The notes below the pieces were generated by a model. That model made no database searches. It was not told the DNA's origin and saw only the letters and a program-made list of their open reading frames with translations. A stretch of DNA of 64,000 nt from JALYOK01 sp963840785 (GTDB lineage Bacteria; Pseudomonadota; Gammaproteobacteria; Burkholderiales; JALYOK01): positions 682,001 to 746,000 of the forward strand of contig CAWJAF010000003.1 in NCBI GenBank assembly GCA_963840785.1, in the 5' to 3' direction. How positions within the stretch are numbered: position 1 is the first letter of the stretch; every line of letters starts with the position of its first letter. The translations under genes were made by a program, and so were the position numbers. Of the stretch, positions 63,138-64,000 are shown one piece after another.

Positions 63138-63704
63138 CTAGTCCTTAATCGCCTCAACCGGCACCATCAGCTTCACTTCATCGCCAATCGCGGGAATGCC
63201 GTATTTCATCCCAAAATCCGAACGCTTAATCGTTGTCGTAGCATCAATACCGCAGACAATTTTCTTCAGCATCGGATGCTCGCCGCAGCGAAAACCCGAC
63301 AACGCAAGTGTCACCGGCTTGGTCACGCCGAGCATGGTCAAATCGCCCATGGCGCCGACAATTTTATCGCCTTCAAAATTAAGCTTAGTGGATTTAAACG
63401 TAATGGTCGGATGTGCCGCCGCGTTGAAAAAATCCGGACTCTTCATATGCTCATCCCATTTGTCGATACCCATATCAATCGAACCGCTGTCGATCGTGAG
63501 TTCTACGCTGCCGGATTTCGCTGCGGTATCCACCATGATTTTGCCGGCGGATTTGTTAAAGCGGCCGCGCTGCGTTGAGAAGCCGAGGTGGTTTACTTCA
63601 AAAATCGGAAAGGTATGACGGCTGTCGATCGTGTAAGAATCGGCAGCTTGCGCGGAAACGCTAATGCCCAGTGCCAATACGGCGATTGCATGAATGGGTT
63701 TCAT
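63138..63704 (-). CDS. YceI family periplasmic protein
   Basis: A 188-residue lipocalin-like protein with signal peptide (MKPIHAIAVLALGISVSAQA) and the YceI domain. Visible segments are YTIDSRHTFPIFEVNHLGFS, GSVELTIDSGSIDMGIDKWD, SPDFFNAAAHPTITFKSTKL and GDLTMLGVTKPVTLAL. Family members bind polyisoprenoids such as ubiquinone-8 in structures; the physiological role is unclear. Convergent with purB. Confidence 0.92.
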   Translation of the reverse strand: MKPIHAIAVLALGISVSAQAADSYTIDSRHTFPIFEVNHLGFSTQRGRFNKSAGKIMVDTAAKSGSVELTIDSGSIDMGIDKWDEHMKSPDFFNAAAHPTITFKSTKLNFEGDKIVGAMGDLTMLGVTKPVTLALSGFRCGEHPMLKKIVCGIDATTTIKRSDFGMKYGIPAIGDEVKLMVPVEAIKD

Positions 63705-63869
63705 TCTGATAACTCCTTGTACAGTTGACGAGAGGGTACTACTGGCGCGATTGGCCTAAGCTCCACGGATTTATGGTTATTTTTTCGCTGCCAGTGGATT
63801 ATAAACGAATGAGAATACGAGATAGATTACATTTCCCGCTATGAACAGATTAACAAACTTCGCGAGATT

Positions 63870-64000
63870 TCAAGCCGATCGAGTTCGTGTTTTGAGGTAG
63901 GCCACAACGCCGGGTAACAAGGAAATGACGATGATCGCGATGATTACTAACGTCAGATTATTTTTAATAATCGGGATATTGCCAAACAAATAACCTGCAT
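63870..64000 (-). CDS. DedA family membrane protein (C-terminal end only)
   Basis: Forty-two codons from the right edge read AGYLFGNIPIIKNNLTLVII, then AIIVISLLPGVVAYLKTRTR and SA, ending at TGA (63870–63872). This matches the C-terminal transmembrane helix and tail of DedA flippase-like proteins (GYFFGNIP…KNNFTLVILAII pattern). The rest of the gene lies outside the window. It is too short to judge more. Confidence 0.75.
   Translation of the reverse strand, partial: AGYLFGNIPIIKNNLTLVIIAIIVISLLPGVVAYLKTRTRSA

Noticed and set aside
63042..63578. Long continuation of the purB frame past 62976
   Set aside because: It reads through a repeat and antisense to yceI; the conserved purB C-terminus ends at 62976 in the shifted frame.

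Overview
The window comes from a chromosome of a Pseudomonadota bacterium, Beta- or Gammaproteobacteria. I lean towards Betaproteobacteria because of the ssb–MFS–uvrA block, the smpB/ratA–rnfH block, and the NUDIX–mnmA–GST–purB order with no hflD. GC content looks moderate (low to mid 50s %, by eye). I see no rRNA, tRNA, CRISPR array, intact insertion sequence or prophage. The bulk is ordinary chromosomal housekeeping and metabolism, with one small integron-derived accessory patch at about 14.4–16.6 kb.

Layout. 0–3.3 kb: end of a cytidylate-kinase-like gene, a hybrid sensor kinase and a facing NarL-type regulator. 3.3–10.1 kb: ssb, an MFS transporter, uvrA, glycerate kinase and a DUF1287 protein. 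10.2–13.4 kb: a QseBC/PmrAB-type two-component system beside two divergent genes (a small basic exported protein and a ComEA-like protein). Each of these two genes has a PmrA/QseB-type box in the shared promoter region. 13.4–14.4 kb: rpoH behind a CIRCE operator. 14.4–16.6 kb: a truncated methyltransferase, an intI remnant and integron cassettes (brnTA toxin-antitoxin, an unknown ORF, a CcbP-like calcium-binding protein). 16.6–22.1 kb: an FMN-type PPOX protein, small membrane proteins, a PhyH dioxygenase, OsmC, fhs and a 3-methyladenine glycosylase. 22.5–32.6 kb: a fatty-acid degradation cluster (FadE, acyl-CoA ligase, thioesterase, FadL, FadN-type bifunctional enzyme, thiolase). 32.7–45.3 kb: a mixed set including a pseudouridine synthase, an AraC regulator, a PQQ dehydrogenase, a peroxiredoxin-like protein, an amidase, a fatty-acid hydroxylase facing an ArsR–rhodanese/cysteine desulfurase operon, and HPD. 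45.3–52.5 kb: an ATM1-type ABC exporter, DUF6152 and DUF6644 proteins, and an MMPL transporter plus LolA-like protein with a TetR regulator. 53–64 kb: alaS, lytic transglycosylase, smpB/ratA/rnfH, NUDIX, mnmA, GST, purB, YceI and the end of a DedA gene.

Two window-wide properties matter for any reader. First, more than twenty apparent frameshifts break genes that should be essential (alaS, mnmA, purB) and others. Many fall in homopolymers and the protein between breaks is well conserved, so they look like uncorrected sequencing indels rather than pseudogenes. One of them probably creates an artificial MMPL–LolA fusion. Second, the intergenic regions are unusually rich in short dispersed palindromic repeats of about eight families; one copy appears to lie in frame inside the glycerate kinase gene.
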